Assembly: GCF_002263515.1 (NCBI RefSeq)
Contig: NZ_CP022752.1
Location: 4,526,001 to 4,590,000, forward strand
Origin: Actinopolyspora erythraea
GTDB taxonomy: Bacteria; Actinomycetota; Actinomycetes; Mycobacteriales; Pseudonocardiaceae
Length of the DNA stretch: 64,000 nucleotides
Direction: 5' to 3'
The notes beneath the pieces were generated by a model. That model saw only the letters and a list, made by a program, of their open reading frames with translations. It did not search any database and was not told where the DNA came from. Of this stretch, positions 28,606-39,605 are shown in pieces. How positions within the stretch are numbered: position 1 is the first letter of the stretch; each line of letters opens with the position of its first letter. The translations under genes were made by a program, and so were the position numbers.

Positions 28606-28884
28606 TTACTTGGCCTTCTCCTGGATCTCGACCAACCGCCAGCGCTTCGTGGCCGACAGCGGACGAGTCTCCATCAGCAACACCCGGTCGCCGATACCCG
28701 CTTCGTTGTTCTCGTCGTGCGCCTTGACCTTGGTGGTCTTGCGCATGATCTTGCCGTAGAGCGGGTGCTTCTTGCGGTCCTCGAGGGCCACGACCACGGT
28801 CTTGTCCATCTTGTCCGAGACCACGTAGCCCTCACGGGTCTTGCGCTGGTTGCGCTGCTGCTCTTGCGTGACTGTTTCGCTCAT
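28606..28884 (-). CDS. rpsQ: 30S ribosomal protein S17
   Basis: 92 residues: [20 protein letters not shown] and [20 protein letters not shown]. Start overlaps the rpmC stop by 4 nt. Last gene of the S10-like operon. Confidence 0.97.
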   Translation of the reverse strand: MSETVTQEQQRNQRKTREGYVVSDKMDKTVVVALEDRKKHPLYGKIMRKTTKVKAHDENNEAGIGDRVLLMETRPLSATKRWRLVEIQEKAK

Positions 28885-29123
28885 GCCGCGCCCTCCTCGG
28901 CGCCCTCGGGAGACACGGAAAGGCCCAACTCACGTTCACGCATGATCGTGTAGATCCGAGCGATGTCCCGGCGAACGACGCGCAACCGTCGGTTGTTCTG
29001 CAATTGCCCGGTAGCCATCTGGAACCGAAGGTTGAACAACTCCTCCTTCGATTCACGCAGCCGGGAGACGAGCTCCTCGTCGTTGAGTTCCCGGAGCTCG
29101 GTAGCGGTGACACCAGCCGCCAT
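28881..29123 (-). CDS. rpmC: 50S ribosomal protein L29
   Basis: 80 residues, a two-helix protein: [20 protein letters not shown] ... [20 protein letters not shown]. Coupled to rplP (1-nt overlap) and rpsQ. Confidence 0.96.
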   Translation of the reverse strand: MAAGVTATELRELNDEELVSRLRESKEELFNLRFQMATGQLQNNRRLRVVRRDIARIYTIMRERELGLSVSPEGAEEGAA

Positions 29124-29542
29124 CAGAAGTCACCACCCTCGCGGGACACGATCTTGCACTTCATCGGAAGCTTGTGGACCGCGCGCCTCAATGCCTCGTA
29201 AGCGATCTTCTCGTTCGGGTAGTTCAGTTCGAAAACCACCCGGCCCGGCTTGACGTTGGCGATCCAGTACTCCGGCGAACCCTTACCCGAACCCATGCGG
29301 GTCTCGGCGGGCTTCTTCGTCAGCGGGCGGTCCGGGAAGATGTTGATCCACACCTTGCCACCACGCTTGACGTGCCGGGTGATCGCGATACGGGCCGACT
29401 CGATCTGCCGGTTGGTCACGTAGGCTTGTTCCAGCGCCTGGATGCCGTACTCACCGAAGTTGATCCGGGTGCCGCCCTTGGCGAAGCCCTTACGCTTCGG
29501 CGCGTGGCTCTTGCGCCACCTGACCTTGCGTGGGACGAGCAC
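29123..29542 (-). CDS. rplP: 50S ribosomal protein L16
   Basis: 139 residues: [40 protein letters not shown] and [20 protein letters not shown]. Located near the A-site tRNA elbow. Confidence 0.97.
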   Translation of the reverse strand: MLVPRKVRWRKSHAPKRKGFAKGGTRINFGEYGIQALEQAYVTNRQIESARIAITRHVKRGGKVWINIFPDRPLTKKPAETRMGSGKGSPEYWIANVKPGRVVFELNYPNEKIAYEALRRAVHKLPMKCKIVSREGGDF

Positions 29543-29545
29543 TTG

Positions 29546-30472
29546 TCAGTCCTCCGTCTTCTCATCAGCGTGCGGCTCGCTGACAGCCGGAGCGTTCGCG
29601 GCGGCGGCGTCCGTCGCCGTCTGCTCCTGCTGCGGGCTCTCGGCTGAGCCACCGGACTTTCCGCCCTTCGCGGCGGCACGGCCACCCTCGGTACCCACGT
29701 TCGTGGTACCGGAAGCGCCCGAACGACGACGGCCACCACGCTCGGAGCGGCCACCGCGACCGCCCTCGCGGCCGCCACCGCCACCGCCGCCGCCCTCACC
29801 GCGCGGCGGACGCACCTCGGACTCCTGCTGCTTCTGCTTCAGGCCGCCGATGAGCTCGCCCTTGTAGATCCAGACCTTCACACCGATGCGGCCGAAGGTC
29901 GTGCGAGCCTCGAAGAACCCGTAGTCCATGTCCGCACGCAGCGTGTGCAGCGGCACCTGTCCCTCGCGGTAGAACTCCGAACGGGACATCTCGGCACCGC
30001 CGAGCCTGCCACTGCACTGCACCCGGATTCCCTTGACCTGGGACGAGCGCATCGCCGACTGGATGCCCTTGCGCATGGCCCTGCGGAAGGAAACCCGGTT
30101 CGACAGCTGCTCGGCGATACCCTGCGCGACCAGCTGTGCGTCGGCCTCGGAGTTCTTGACCTCGAGAATGTTGAGCTGAACCTGCTTGCCGGTCAGCTTC
30201 TCCAGCGAACCGCGGATACGGTCCGCCTCCGCACCACGGCGGCCGATGACGATGCCCGGCCGGGCGGTGTGGATGTCCACCCTCACCCGCTCGCGGGTGC
30301 GCTCGATCTCCACCTTGGAGATCCCGGCGCGCTCCATCCCGCGGGAGAGGTGACGGCGGATCTTGACGTCCTCCGCGACGTACTCCGCGTATTGCTTGTC
30401 GGCGTACCAGCGCGACTTCCAGTCCGTGGTGATGCCGAGCCGGAAGCCGTGCGGGTTGATTTTCTGACCCAC
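29546..30472 (-). CDS. rpsC: 30S ribosomal protein S3 with extended low-complexity tail
   Basis: 308 residues. The conserved part ([22 protein letters not shown] domain around [20 protein letters not shown], then [20 protein letters not shown]) ends near residue 215. The last ~90 residues are a Gly/Arg run ([20 protein letters not shown]) followed by an Ala/Ser/Glu acidic tail. Such tails are common but variable in actinobacterial S3. Confidence 0.97.
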   Translation of the reverse strand: MGQKINPHGFRLGITTDWKSRWYADKQYAEYVAEDVKIRRHLSRGMERAGISKVEIERTRERVRVDIHTARPGIVIGRRGAEADRIRGSLEKLTGKQVQLNILEVKNSEADAQLVAQGIAEQLSNRVSFRRAMRKGIQSAMRSSQVKGIRVQCSGRLGGAEMSRSEFYREGQVPLHTLRADMDYGFFEARTTFGRIGVKVWIYKGELIGGLKQKQQESEVRPPRGEGGGGGGGGREGGRGGRSERGGRRRSGASGTTNVGTEGGRAAAKGGKSGGSAESPQQEQTATDAAAANAPAVSEPHADEKTED

Positions 30473-30897
30473 TACCGGGCACTCCCCTTCTGGCTGCGCT
30501 TACGAGACTTGCCCTGGCCCTTCGGCTGGCGCGACTCGACCTCGACCGTGATGTGGCTGGTCCGCTTGCGGATCCGGAAGGCCCGGCCCTGAGCACGCGG
30601 GCGGAACCTCTTCAGCGTCGGTCCCTCGTCCACATACGCGCGGTGTACCCACAGCGTGCTCGGATCGAGCGCGTTGTTGTTCTCCGCGTTGGCCATCGCA
30701 CTGGCGAGCACCTTCGACACCTGACCACTGGCGGTCTGCGGCGCGAACTTGAGCACGTCCAGGGCTTCGCTGGCGCTCCGGCCCCTGATGAGATCGACCA
30801 CGCGGCGCGCCTTCATGGGCGACACGCGGACGAAGCGGGCCCGCGCCACTGCACGCGGATTATCAACCGCGGCACTGTCGTCGGTACGGGCATTCAT
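30472..30897 (-). CDS. rplV: 50S ribosomal protein L22
   Basis: 141 residues: [20 protein letters not shown], then the extended hairpin [25 protein letters not shown] lining the exit tunnel. One-base overlap with rpsC. Confidence 0.97.
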   Translation of the reverse strand: MNARTDDSAAVDNPRAVARARFVRVSPMKARRVVDLIRGRSASEALDVLKFAPQTASGQVSKVLASAMANAENNNALDPSTLWVHRAYVDEGPTLKRFRPRAQGRAFRIRKRTSHITVEVESRQPKGQGKSRKRSQKGSAR

Positions 30898-30966
30898 CCT
30901 GCTACCCCTTTGCCCCGGATCGTCGAACTCCTGCGACGACCCGGCTCGTTCGTGTCACAAAACCGC

Positions 30967-31248
30967 TCAGCGGCGGCGAGACTTCCGGTCTTCCTTGACG
31001 TGACCCTTGAAAGTACGGGTCGGGGCGAACTCGCCGAGCTTGTGCCCGACCATGTTCTCGCTGATGAACACCGGCACGTGCTTACGGCCGTCGTGCACCG
31101 CAATCGTGTGCCCCACCATGTCCGGAATGACCGTGGACCGGCGCGACCAGGTCTTGATCACTGTCTTCTTGCCGGACTCGTTCAGTGCGTCCACCTTCTT
31201 GAGCAGGTGGTCGTCCACGAACGGGCCCTTCTTCAGGCTACGTGGCAT
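30967..31248 (-). CDS. rpsS: 30S ribosomal protein S19
   Basis: 93 residues: [40 protein letters not shown] and [20 protein letters not shown]. 30S head protein partnering S13. Confidence 0.97.
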   Translation of the reverse strand: MPRSLKKGPFVDDHLLKKVDALNESGKKTVIKTWSRRSTVIPDMVGHTIAVHDGRKHVPVFISENMVGHKLGEFAPTRTFKGHVKEDRKSRRR

Positions 31249-31266
31249 CGGTCGTTACCTCCCTGC

Positions 31267-32106
31267 TCAGCGCCGCTTCTTCTTGCCGGTGCGGCGGCGC
31301 CGAACGATGAGCTTGTCACTGGACTTACTGCGGCGGGTACGACCCTCGGGCTTGCCCTTCGGGTTGACCGGGTGACGACCGCCGGAGGTGCGTCCCTCAC
31401 CACCGCCGTGCGGGTGGTCGATCGGGTTCATGACGACACCGCGGACGGTCGGGCGCTTGCCCTTCCAGCGGTTGCGCCCCGCCTTGCCCCAGTTGATGTT
31501 GGAGTGCTCGGAGTTGCCGACCTCGCCAACCGTGGCCCGGCAGCGGACATCGACGTTGCGGATCTCGCCCGAGGGCATCCGCAACTGGGCGTAGGGGCCT
31601 TCCTTGGCCACCAGCTGGACCCTGGTTCCCGCCGAACGCGCGATCTTCGCTCCGCCACCGGGGCGGAGCTCGATGGCGTGGATCACGGTACCGGTGGGGA
31701 TGTTGCGCATCGGCAGGTTGTTGCCGGGCTTGATGTCGGCCCGCGGCCCGCTCTCCACCATGTCGCCCTGCCGGACCTTGTCCGGCGCGATGATGTAGCG
31801 CTTCTCGCCGTCCCGGTAGTGCAGCAGCGCGATGCGCGCACTGCGGTTGGGGTCGTACTCGATGTGCGCGACCTTGGCCGGCACGCCGTCCTTGTCGTTG
31901 CGACGGAAGTCGATCACGCGGTAGGCACGCTTGTGCCCGCCACCCTGGTGACGGGTGGTGATCTTGCCGTGCCCGTTCCGGCCGCCCTTGCCGTGCAGCG
32001 GACGGACCAGCGACTTCTCCGGGTGGGATCGGGTGATCTCGGAGAAATCGGCCACGCTCGAACCGCGACGACCCGCCGTCGTCGGCTTGTACTTGCGAAT
32101 GCCCAT
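31267..32106 (-). CDS. rplB: 50S ribosomal protein L2
   Basis: 279 residues: [20 protein letters not shown] and the peptidyl-transferase-proximal [20 protein letters not shown] with the conserved His. Ends [10 protein letters not shown]. Confidence 0.98.
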   Translation of the reverse strand: MGIRKYKPTTAGRRGSSVADFSEITRSHPEKSLVRPLHGKGGRNGHGKITTRHQGGGHKRAYRVIDFRRNDKDGVPAKVAHIEYDPNRSARIALLHYRDGEKRYIIAPDKVRQGDMVESGPRADIKPGNNLPMRNIPTGTVIHAIELRPGGGAKIARSAGTRVQLVAKEGPYAQLRMPSGEIRNVDVRCRATVGEVGNSEHSNINWGKAGRNRWKGKRPTVRGVVMNPIDHPHGGGEGRTSGGRHPVNPKGKPEGRTRRSKSSDKLIVRRRRTGKKKRR

Positions 32107-32151
32107 CTCTATCGCAGTCCTCAGTCTCCTTCGGTCGGTTCCGCACGCCCG

Positions 32152-32451
32152 TCAGGCGGCCGAACCACCGAAGATCTCAATCGGCTTGCTATCGGGGGAC
32201 AGCGTCACGATCGCCCGCTTGGTGTCCTTGCGTTTGCCGAAACCGGTGCGGGTCCGCTTGCGCTTGCCCTGGCGGTTGATCGTGTTGACACTCTTGACCT
32301 GCACGCCGAAGATCTTCTCGACCGCGATCTTGATCTCGGTCTTGTTCGAGGTCGGGCGCACCAGGAACGTGTACTGGTTCTCGGAGATGAGGCCGTAGCT
32401 CTTCTCGGAGATCACCGGCGCGATGATGATGTCTCGCGGATCGGGGATCAC
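32152..32451 (-). CDS. rplW: 50S ribosomal protein L23
   Basis: 99 residues: [20 protein letters not shown] and [20 protein letters not shown]. Docking site for trigger factor and SRP at the tunnel exit. 4-nt overlap with rplD. Confidence 0.97.
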   Translation of the reverse strand: MIPDPRDIIIAPVISEKSYGLISENQYTFLVRPTSNKTEIKIAVEKIFGVQVKSVNTINRQGKRKRTRTGFGKRKDTKRAIVTLSPDSKPIEIFGGSAA

Positions 32452-33146
32452 TGGTCTGCCTCCTCAGCCTGACTCGAAGTCGCGTCGGAAGTGACCGCGG
32501 TCTTGGCCGAACGACCCGGAGACCGTTCCGCGACGAAACGCTCGAAGGCTTCCTTGCTGAACACGATGTCGTCGTTGACCAGAACGTCGTAGGTGTTCAG
32601 CTGACCGGGGTCGATGATGTGCACGTGGGGGAGGTTACGCAGGCTCAGCCACGCGATCTCCTCGGTGCGGTTGAGCACCACCAGCACGTTCCTGGCGTCA
32701 GTGACGTTGTGCAGCGCGGCCTTGGCTTCCTTGGTGGAAGGCTTGTCGCCGGTGGTCACCTGGTTGATGACGTGCAGCTGCTCGGAACGAGCACGGTCGG
32801 ACAGCGCACCGCGCAGCGCGGCCGCCTTCATCTTCTTGGGGGTGCGCTGCGAGTAGTCCCGAGGGGTCGGGCCGTGCACCGTGCCACCGCCGACGAACTG
32901 CGGAGCGCGGATCGAACCCTGCCTGGCGTTACCGGTCCCCTTCTGGCGGTACGGCTTCTTGCTACCGCCGGAGACCTCGCCCCGGGTCTTGACCGAGTGC
33001 GTGCCCTGCCGCGCCGCCGCGAGCTGGGCGGTCACGACCTGGTGCATCAGCGGCACGTTCGCCTGCGCGTCGAACAGCTCCGCGGGCAGCTCGACCTGCC
33101 CGTCGGTCTTGCCGTCCGGAGTGCGGACGTCGAGCTTCGCGGCCAT
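32448..33146 (-). CDS. rplD: 50S ribosomal protein L4
   Basis: 232 residues: [20 protein letters not shown] and [20 protein letters not shown] form the tunnel loop. The ATG at 33146 overlaps the rplC stop (ATGA); a GTG one codon earlier is possible. Confidence 0.97.
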   Translation of the reverse strand: MAAKLDVRTPDGKTDGQVELPAELFDAQANVPLMHQVVTAQLAAARQGTHSVKTRGEVSGGSKKPYRQKGTGNARQGSIRAPQFVGGGTVHGPTPRDYSQRTPKKMKAAALRGALSDRARSEQLHVINQVTTGDKPSTKEAKAALHNVTDARNVLVVLNRTEEIAWLSLRNLPHVHIIDPGQLNTYDVLVNDDIVFSKEAFERFVAERSPGRSAKTAVTSDATSSQAEEADQ

Positions 33147-33796
33147 CACGCACCACCCTTCGTAGAGCTCTTGACCAGCACGAGGCCACCGTTCGGACCG
33201 GGGATCGCGCCCTTGATCAGCAGCAGCCCGGACTCCTCGTCGACCCGGTGCACCCTGAGGTTCTGGGTGGTCACGCGCTTACCGCCCATACGACCGGGCA
33301 TCTTCTTGCCCTTGAAGACCCTGGCGGGGTAAGCACAGCCACCGATCGAGCCCGGCTTGCGGTGCACGGCCTGCGTACCGTGGCTCATCGGCTGCCTGCC
33401 GAAGTTGTACCGCTTGATCGTGCCCGCGAAGCCCTTGCCCTTGCTGGTGCCGACCACGTCGACACGCGAACCCGACTCGAACACCTCGGCCGTCAGTTCC
33501 TGACCGAGTTCGTAGTCGGCGGCGTCCGAGGTGCGCAGCTCGACCAGATGACGGCGCGGCGTCACCCCGGCGCGGGCGAACTGACCGCTGCGGGGCTTGC
33601 TCACCTTGCGCGGGTCGATGGCGCCGAACGCCAGCTGCACGGCCTGGTAGCCGTCGTTCTCCTTGGTACGGATCTGGGTCACCAGGTTGGGCCCGGCCTG
33701 CACGACCGTCACCGGGACCACCCGGTTGTTGTCGTCGAAGACCTGGGTCATCCCGAGCTTGGTGCCCAGAATCCCCTTCATCTGCCTTTCAGACAT
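33146..33796 (-). CDS. rplC: 50S ribosomal protein L3
   Basis: 216 residues: [20 protein letters not shown] and the [20 protein letters not shown] loop near the peptidyl-transferase centre. The ATG at 33796 adds five residues (MSERQ) before a second in-frame ATG that has GAAAGG close upstream; either start is possible. Confidence 0.97.
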   Translation of the reverse strand: MSERQMKGILGTKLGMTQVFDDNNRVVPVTVVQAGPNLVTQIRTKENDGYQAVQLAFGAIDPRKVSKPRSGQFARAGVTPRRHLVELRTSDAADYELGQELTAEVFESGSRVDVVGTSKGKGFAGTIKRYNFGRQPMSHGTQAVHRKPGSIGGCAYPARVFKGKKMPGRMGGKRVTTQNLRVHRVDEESGLLLIKGAIPGPNGGLVLVKSSTKGGA

Positions 33797-33847
33797 GGGT
33801 CTCGTTCTCTCCGCCGCCTGTCACTGAAACGAATGCGCGTCGACCGC

Positions 33848-34153
33848 TCACTGGATGTTCACATCGACACTGGCCGGCAGGTCGATGCGCATGAGCGCAT
33901 CCACCGTCTTGGGCGTCGGCTCGACGATGTCGATGAGCCGCTTGTGCGTCCGCATCTCGAAGTGCTCCCGCGAGTCCTTGTACTTGTGCGGGGAGCGGAT
34001 GACGCAGTAGACGTTCTTCTCGGTAGGCAGCGGCACCGGCCCGACGACCGAAGCGCCGGTGCGCGTCACGGTCTCGACGATCTTGCGCGCGGACGCGTCG
34101 ATCGCCTCGTGGTCGTAGGCCTTGAGCCGGATGCGGATCTTCTGTCCCGCCAT
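33848..34153 (-). CDS. rpsJ: 30S ribosomal protein S10
   Basis: 101 residues from ATG 34153 ([20 protein letters not shown]), then [20 protein letters not shown] and [20 protein letters not shown]. The longer open frame upstream lies in the leader and is not coding. First gene of the S10 operon; AGAGGAA lies 12 nt upstream. Confidence 0.97.
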   Translation of the reverse strand: MAGQKIRIRLKAYDHEAIDASARKIVETVTRTGASVVGPVPLPTEKNVYCVIRSPHKYKDSREHFEMRTHKRLIDIVEPTPKTVDALMRIDLPASVDVNIQ

Positions 34154-34334
34154 AGTGGCTTGCCGTTCCTCTAGTCTCGTGCCGCTAGTACCTAGCGCGG
34201 TGCGCAGACCCGGCGCCGTCGCCGCGCCGACCCGCCGACGACGTGCGAAGAGCACGTCTCGTACCGATCTCGCGAACGCGACACCACGGTTCGCAGCCCG
34301 CCCCTGTTCAGGTGTCTGGGTGCCCGGCACACGC

Positions 34335-34352
34335 GGTCGGGCGTGTCGCCCG
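34335..34352 (-). promoter_or_regulatory. leader motif of rpsJ shared with rpsL
   Basis: The 18 nt here (minus strand CGGGCGACACGCCCGACC) are identical to 39213-39230 in the rpsL leader. The first 15 nt fold as CGGGCG-ACA-CGCCCG. It lies ~180 nt before the rpsJ start in a 527-nt intergenic region that also contains a TACGGATCC direct repeat and the palindrome CGCTAG-TAC-CTAGCG (34182-34196). Confidence 0.5.
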
Positions 34353-34525
34353 CACGATGAAAGCCGGTCCCATCGATCGTCGCCGATGAGATGGATCCGT
34401 AGGGATCCGTACACCTCGGGTTGCCACCTATATCGGCCCCGGCCGGAACGTGTGTCCGGCGGCACCCGCGCAACCGGAAGCGCCGCTACCGCGAAGGAAA
34501 ATCACGGCGACGGCGCGCCCAAGTC

Positions 34526-34584
34526 GGGGCGGTCGAACCGATCACGAACCGTGATTCACACGGGTCAGGAAGGTCGACCGCCCC
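34526..34584 (-). terminator. possible terminator downstream of tuf
   Basis: Arms GGGGCGGTCGA (34526-34536) and TCGACCGCCCC (34574-34584) pair perfectly, and inside them ATCACG-AAC-CGTGAT makes a second stem. It lies ~100 nt after the tuf stop. No U-tract. Confidence 0.45.
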
Positions 34585-34680
34585 AACAGGCAACCCATTC
34601 AGGGTGACACACCGGATGTGCCGCCCTCGAATCGGGGGTGGGTTCCGAGCCCGGTCAACGCCGGAACCGGAACCCTGCCA

Positions 34681-35874
34681 TCACTTGTTGACCTTGATGA
34701 CGCGGCCCGCGCCGACGGTCCGGCCGCCCTCACGGATCGCGAAGCGCAGCCCCTCCTCCATGGCGATGGGCTGGATGAGCTGCACCGACATCTCCGTGTT
34801 GTCACCGGGCATGACCATCTCGGTGCCTTCGGGAAGGGTCACCACACCGGTCACGTCGGTGGTGCGGAAGTAGAACTGCGGACGGTAGTTGTTGAAGAAC
34901 GGCGTGTGCCTACCGCCCTCGTCCTTGGACAGGATGTAGACCTGCGCCTCGAACTCGGTGTGCGGGGTGGTGGAGCCGGGCTTGACGACGACCATGCCCC
35001 GCTCGACGTCCTCACGCTTGACACCACGCAGCAGCAGACCGACGTTGTCGCCGGCCTCACCGCTGTCGAGCAGCTTGCGGAACATCTCGACACCGGTGAC
35101 GGTGGTCTTGATCGGCTTCTCCTTGATGCCGACCATCTCGACCTCTTCGTTCACCTTGATGACACCGCGCTCGACACGGCCGGTGACCACGGTCCCGCGA
35201 CCGGTGATGGAGAAGACGTCCTCCACCGGCATCAGGAACGGCTGGTCGGTGGCACGCTGCGGGTCCGGGACGCTGGAGTCGACCGCGTTGAGCAGGTCCA
35301 TGATCTTCTGGCCCCACTCGGCGTCGCCCTCGAGCGCCTTGAGCGCGGAAACCCGGACGATCGGAACGTCGTCACCCGGGAAGTCCTGCTCGCTGAGCAG
35401 CTCACGGACCTCCATCTCGACCAGGTCCATGATCTCCTCGTCGTCGACCATGTCGGCCTTGTTCAGGGCGACGAGGATGTAGGGGACGCCGACCTGCTTG
35501 GCCAGCAGCACGTGCTCGCGGGTCTGCGGCATCGGGCCGTCGGTGGCCGCCACGACCAGGATCGCACCGTCCATCTGGGCGGCACCGGTGATCATGTTCT
35601 TCACGTAGTCCGCGTGGCCAGGAGCGTCCACGTGGGCGTAGTGCCGCGCCTCGGTCTGGTACTCGACGTGCGCGATCTGGATCGTGATGCCGCGGTCCTT
35701 CTCCTCCGGCGCCTTGTCGATGTCCTCGAAAGGCGTGTAGGGGTTCAGGTCCGGGTGGTTGTCGTGCAGGACCTTGGTGATAGCCGCGGTCAGGGTGGTT
35801 TTGCCGTGGTCAACGTGACCGATGGTCCCGATGTTGACGTGCGGCTTGTCCCTCTCGAACTTCGCCTTCGCCAC
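34681..35874 (-). CDS. tuf: elongation factor Tu
   Basis: 397 residues. G1 GHVDHGKTT (residues 19-27), G3 [10 protein letters not shown]4 LNKADMVDD, all canonical. Domains 2 and 3 are complete, ending [14 protein letters not shown]. Delivers aminoacyl-tRNA to the ribosome. It follows fusA by 162 nt; that gap contains an inverted repeat GGCCCGTT/AACGGGCC (35985-36009 region) that may modulate read-through or mark a separate tuf promoter. Confidence 0.98.
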   Translation of the reverse strand: MAKAKFERDKPHVNIGTIGHVDHGKTTLTAAITKVLHDNHPDLNPYTPFEDIDKAPEEKDRGITIQIAHVEYQTEARHYAHVDAPGHADYVKNMITGAAQMDGAILVVAATDGPMPQTREHVLLAKQVGVPYILVALNKADMVDDEEIMDLVEMEVRELLSEQDFPGDDVPIVRVSALKALEGDAEWGQKIMDLLNAVDSSVPDPQRATDQPFLMPVEDVFSITGRGTVVTGRVERGVIKVNEEVEMVGIKEKPIKTTVTGVEMFRKLLDSGEAGDNVGLLLRGVKREDVERGMVVVKPGSTTPHTEFEAQVYILSKDEGGRHTPFFNNYRPQFYFRTTDVTGVVTLPEGTEMVMPGDNTEMSVQLIQPIAMEEGLRFAIREGGRTVGAGRVIKVNK

Positions 35875-36036
35875 TGGAATGTCCTCCTGGACTTGTCATG
35901 ATTTCCGCTCCGCTACACCGCTCCCCGCACGCGCCCTCTCGCGTGGGAACCAGCTCCGGGCGGAGTCCTGTCGGGTTGTGCCACCGGCCCGTTCTCCCTG
36001 GCGCGGAAACGGGCCGATGCGGGGACTACAGCGGAG

Positions 36037-38139
36037 TTACTCCCCCGTAGCCTTCGCGATGATCTCCTTGGCCACGTTCGCCGGAACTTCGCCGTAGGAG
36101 TCGAACACCATCGAGTAGTTCGCGCGACCCTGCGTCTTGGAGCGCAGGTCGCCCACGTACCCGAACATTTCGGACAGCGGAACCAACGCCTTGACGACGC
36201 GGGAACCGCCACGCTCCTCCATGGCCTGAACGTGACCACGGCGGGAGTTGAGGTCGCCGATGACTTCACCCATGTACTCCTCGGGTGTCGTCGTCTCGAC
36301 CGCCATCAACGGTTCGAGCAGCGCCGGACTGGCCTTGGCGCAGGCCTCCTTCATCGCCATCGAACCGGCGACCTTGAACGCCATTTCCGACGAGTCCACC
36401 TCGTGGTACTGGCCGTCCACCAAGGTCATCTTGACACCGACCATCGGATAGCCCGCCAGCACGCCGACCTGCATAGCGTCCTGCGCGCCTTCGTCCACCG
36501 AAGGAATGTACTCGCGGGGGATGCGCCCACCGGTGATCTGGTTGTCGAACTCGTAGGTCGCGCTCTCCGCCGTCTGCTCGATCGGATCCAGGTTGACGAC
36601 CACGCGCGCGAACTGACCGGAACCACCGGTCTGCTTCTTGTGCGTGTACTCGTGCTTCTGGACCGACTTGCGGATCGTCTCGCGGTAGGCGACCTGCGGC
36701 TTGCCGATGTTGGCCTCGACCTTGAAGTCGGTCTTCATCCGGTTGACCAGGACCTCGAGGTGGAGCTCACCCATGCCCTTGACGATGGTCTGCCCGGTCT
36801 CCTCGTCGAACTTGACCTGGAAGGTCGGGTCCTCCTCGGCGAGTTTCTGGATCGAGGTGGACAGCTTCTCCTGGTCGGCCTTGGTCTTCGGCTCGATCGC
36901 GACCTCGATGACCGGGTCGGGGAAGCTCATCGACTCCAGAACGATCTGGTTCTGCGGATCGCAGAGGGTGTCGCCGGTGCTGGTGTCCTTCAGCCCGACG
37001 ACCGCGTAGATGTGCCCGGCCTGCGCCTCGTCGACCGGGTTCTCCTTGTTGGAGTGCATCTGGAAGAGCTTGCCGATGCGCTCCTTGCGGTCCCGGATGG
37101 AGTTCATCACCTGGGCACCCTGCTCGATCTTGCCCGAGTAGACCCGGACGTAGGTGAGCTTGCCGTAGAACGGGTGCACCGCGACCTTGAACGCCAGGGC
37201 CGAGAAGGGCTCCTGGGTGCTGGCCTGGCGCGCGGCGGCCTCGCCGGAACCGGGCAGCACACCCTGCACGGCCGGGATGTCCAGCGGCGAGGGGAGGTAC
37301 TCCACGACCGCGTCCAGCATGGGCTGCACGCCCTTGTTCTTGAAGGCCGTCCCGCACATCACGGGGAAGGCCTCCTGGTTCAGCGTGAGCGCACGGATGC
37401 CCTGCTTGATCTGGTCGACGGTGAGTTCCTCACCGCCGAAGTAGGCCTCCATGAGCTCCTCGCTGGACTCGGCCACCGACTCGAGCAGCTCGCTGCGGTA
37501 CTCGTTGGCGGTCTCGACCAGGTCGGCCGGGATGTCCTCGATCTCGTACTGGGTACCCTTGGCGACGTCGCCGCGCCAGGTCAGCGCCTTCATGCTGACC
37601 AGGTCGACCACACCCTCGAAGTCGGACTCGCTGCCGATGGGCAGCTGCAGCACCAGGGGCTTGGCGTTGAGCCGCTCCCGGATGGTGCCGAGGGTGAAGT
37701 AGAAGTCGGCGCCCATCTTGTCCATCTTGTTGACGAAACAGATGCGCGGGACGCCGTACTTGTCCGCCTGGCGCCACACCTGCTCGGACTGGGGCTCGAC
37801 CCCCTCCTTGCCGTCGAAGACCGCGACGGCGCCGTCGAGCACGCGCAGCGAACGCTCCACCTCGGCGGTGAAGTCGACGTGCCCGGGGGTGTCGATGAGG
37901 TTGATCTGATGTTCCTGCCAGAACGTCGTGGTGGCAGCCGAGGTGATCGTGATACCCCGCTTCTGCTCCTCCGACATCCAATCCATCGTCGCGGCGCCGT
38001 CGTGCACCTCACCGAGCTTGTAGTTGATCCCGGTGTAGTACAGGACCCGTTCGGTCGTGGTGGTCTTGCCCGCGTCGATGTGGGCCATGATGCCGATGTT
38101 GCGGACCTTGGTCAGGTCGGTCAGCACGTCGCGTGCCAC
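36037..38139 (-). CDS. fusA: elongation factor G
   Basis: 700 residues, full-length. The P-loop is [19 protein letters not shown], then [20 protein letters not shown] and [10 protein letters not shown]. Domain IV ([37 protein letters not shown]) is intact. Drives translocation. The start codon is GTG at 38139. Str operon between rpsG and tuf. Confidence 0.98.
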   Translation of the reverse strand: MARDVLTDLTKVRNIGIMAHIDAGKTTTTERVLYYTGINYKLGEVHDGAATMDWMSEEQKRGITITSAATTTFWQEHQINLIDTPGHVDFTAEVERSLRVLDGAVAVFDGKEGVEPQSEQVWRQADKYGVPRICFVNKMDKMGADFYFTLGTIRERLNAKPLVLQLPIGSESDFEGVVDLVSMKALTWRGDVAKGTQYEIEDIPADLVETANEYRSELLESVAESSEELMEAYFGGEELTVDQIKQGIRALTLNQEAFPVMCGTAFKNKGVQPMLDAVVEYLPSPLDIPAVQGVLPGSGEAAARQASTQEPFSALAFKVAVHPFYGKLTYVRVYSGKIEQGAQVMNSIRDRKERIGKLFQMHSNKENPVDEAQAGHIYAVVGLKDTSTGDTLCDPQNQIVLESMSFPDPVIEVAIEPKTKADQEKLSTSIQKLAEEDPTFQVKFDEETGQTIVKGMGELHLEVLVNRMKTDFKVEANIGKPQVAYRETIRKSVQKHEYTHKKQTGGSGQFARVVVNLDPIEQTAESATYEFDNQITGGRIPREYIPSVDEGAQDAMQVGVLAGYPMVGVKMTLVDGQYHEVDSSEMAFKVAGSMAMKEACAKASPALLEPLMAVETTTPEEYMGEVIGDLNSRRGHVQAMEERGGSRVVKALVPLSEMFGYVGDLRSKTQGRANYSMVFDSYGEVPANVAKEIIAKATGE

Positions 38140-38217
38140 GAGTTAGTCCCCGTTCCTACAGCAAGCCTGAAGCCGTCGAATCGGTGAGCCGAGGCGGGCA
38201 ATACAGCCGTCCCGACC

Positions 38218-38687
38218 TCACCACCGGTAATGCGCGAAAGCCTTGTTGGATTCCGCCATCTTGTGCGTGTCCTCGCGCTTCTTGACACTCGCACCGAGAC
38301 CGTTGCTCGCGTCGAGCAGCTCGTTGGTGAGGCGCTCGATCATGGTCTTCTCACGACGCTGACGGGCGAAGCGAACCACCCAGCGCAGGGCCAGCGTGGT
38401 CGAACGGCCGGCGCGCACCTCGACCGGGACCTGGTAGGTCGCGCCACCGACGCGGCGGCTGCGTACCTCCAGCGAGGGCTTGACGTTGTCCAGTGCGCGC
38501 TTGAGCGTCACGATCGGATCGGTGCCGGTCTTCTCACGGCACCCCTCGAGCGCCGAGTAGACGATGCGCTCGGCCAGTGAACGCTTGCCGTCCACCAGCA
38601 CCTTGTTCACCAGCTGGGTGACCAGCGGCGAGCTGTACACGGGATCGGCACTCAGCGACCGCTTCGGGGCCGGACCCTTCCGGGGCA

Positions 38688-38688
<1 letters not shown>
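38218..38688 (-). CDS. rpsG: 30S ribosomal protein S7
   Basis: 156 residues: [40 protein letters not shown] and NKAFAHYRW at the end. Primary binder of the 30S head. Overlaps the rpsL stop by one base. Confidence 0.97.
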
Positions 38689-39062
<374 letters not shown>

Positions 39063-39203
39063 GGACCGGCTTTCTTCTCGAGCGTTCGCTTCTTGGTGGT
39101 ACTCGTTAACAGCAGCGCTCGTTCGAGCACCGTTCGCACCCCTGGCGCCGAGCACCGCGTACGTAGGTCTCTGTGTACTTGGGCCTCTCCCGCGCCCTCA
39201 CCC

Positions 39204-39230
39204 GCGACACGAGGTCGGGCGTGTCGCCCG
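39204..39230 (-). promoter_or_regulatory. two mutually exclusive hairpins in the rpsL leader
   Basis: Hairpin A is CGGGCG-ACA-CGCCCG (39216-39230). Hairpin B pairs GCGACACG (39220-39227 on the minus strand) with CGTGTCGC (39204-39211), sharing bases with A. The 18-nt core 39213-39230 recurs exactly in the rpsJ leader. This is an attenuator-like arrangement ~150 nt before the rpsL start. Confidence 0.45.
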
Positions 39231-39391
39231 TTCCTCGGCCGTGTGGCGGGGCTGCGTCCCAGCGGGCGGGTGCCCAGATGGGCCGTCAGGAGAGTTCCGC
39301 ACCATCCACGGGCGCTCCCCCGCCGACCACGCGGGCGGTTCTCGCGCACGGACATGCGGAGTGACCCGAGGGGTTTCGGGTCCAAGTCGTA

Positions 39392-39421
39392 AAGATACCT
39401 GCCCCGTTTGCAGAGGGTCAA
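39392..39421 (-). promoter_or_regulatory. rpsL (str operon) promoter
   Basis: Minus-strand TTGACC (39416-39421), 18-nt spacer, TATCTT (39392-39397). This is a good match to the primary sigma factor consensus and would give a leader of about 320 nt before rpsL. The rest of the 543-nt gap to 39605 holds no recognised gene. Confidence 0.7.
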
Positions 39422-39605
39422 AACGGGGGTGCGCGCCCGACTCGCCAACGTCCGCTCCCGACTCTACTTGGGAGGACAAGAGATGACGAGTCCCGAGCCG
39501 CACCCTCCCGCACCGTGGGTGCGACCCACCGGTTCCACGGCCGGAGCGCGCCGAGCACGGCCGCCACACCCCGGCCGGAAGCGGCTCGCGCCGTACCGCG
39601 AGCGC

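Noticed and set aside
36232..38187. 651-codon plus-strand open frame
   Set aside because: Antisense to fusA; no motif.
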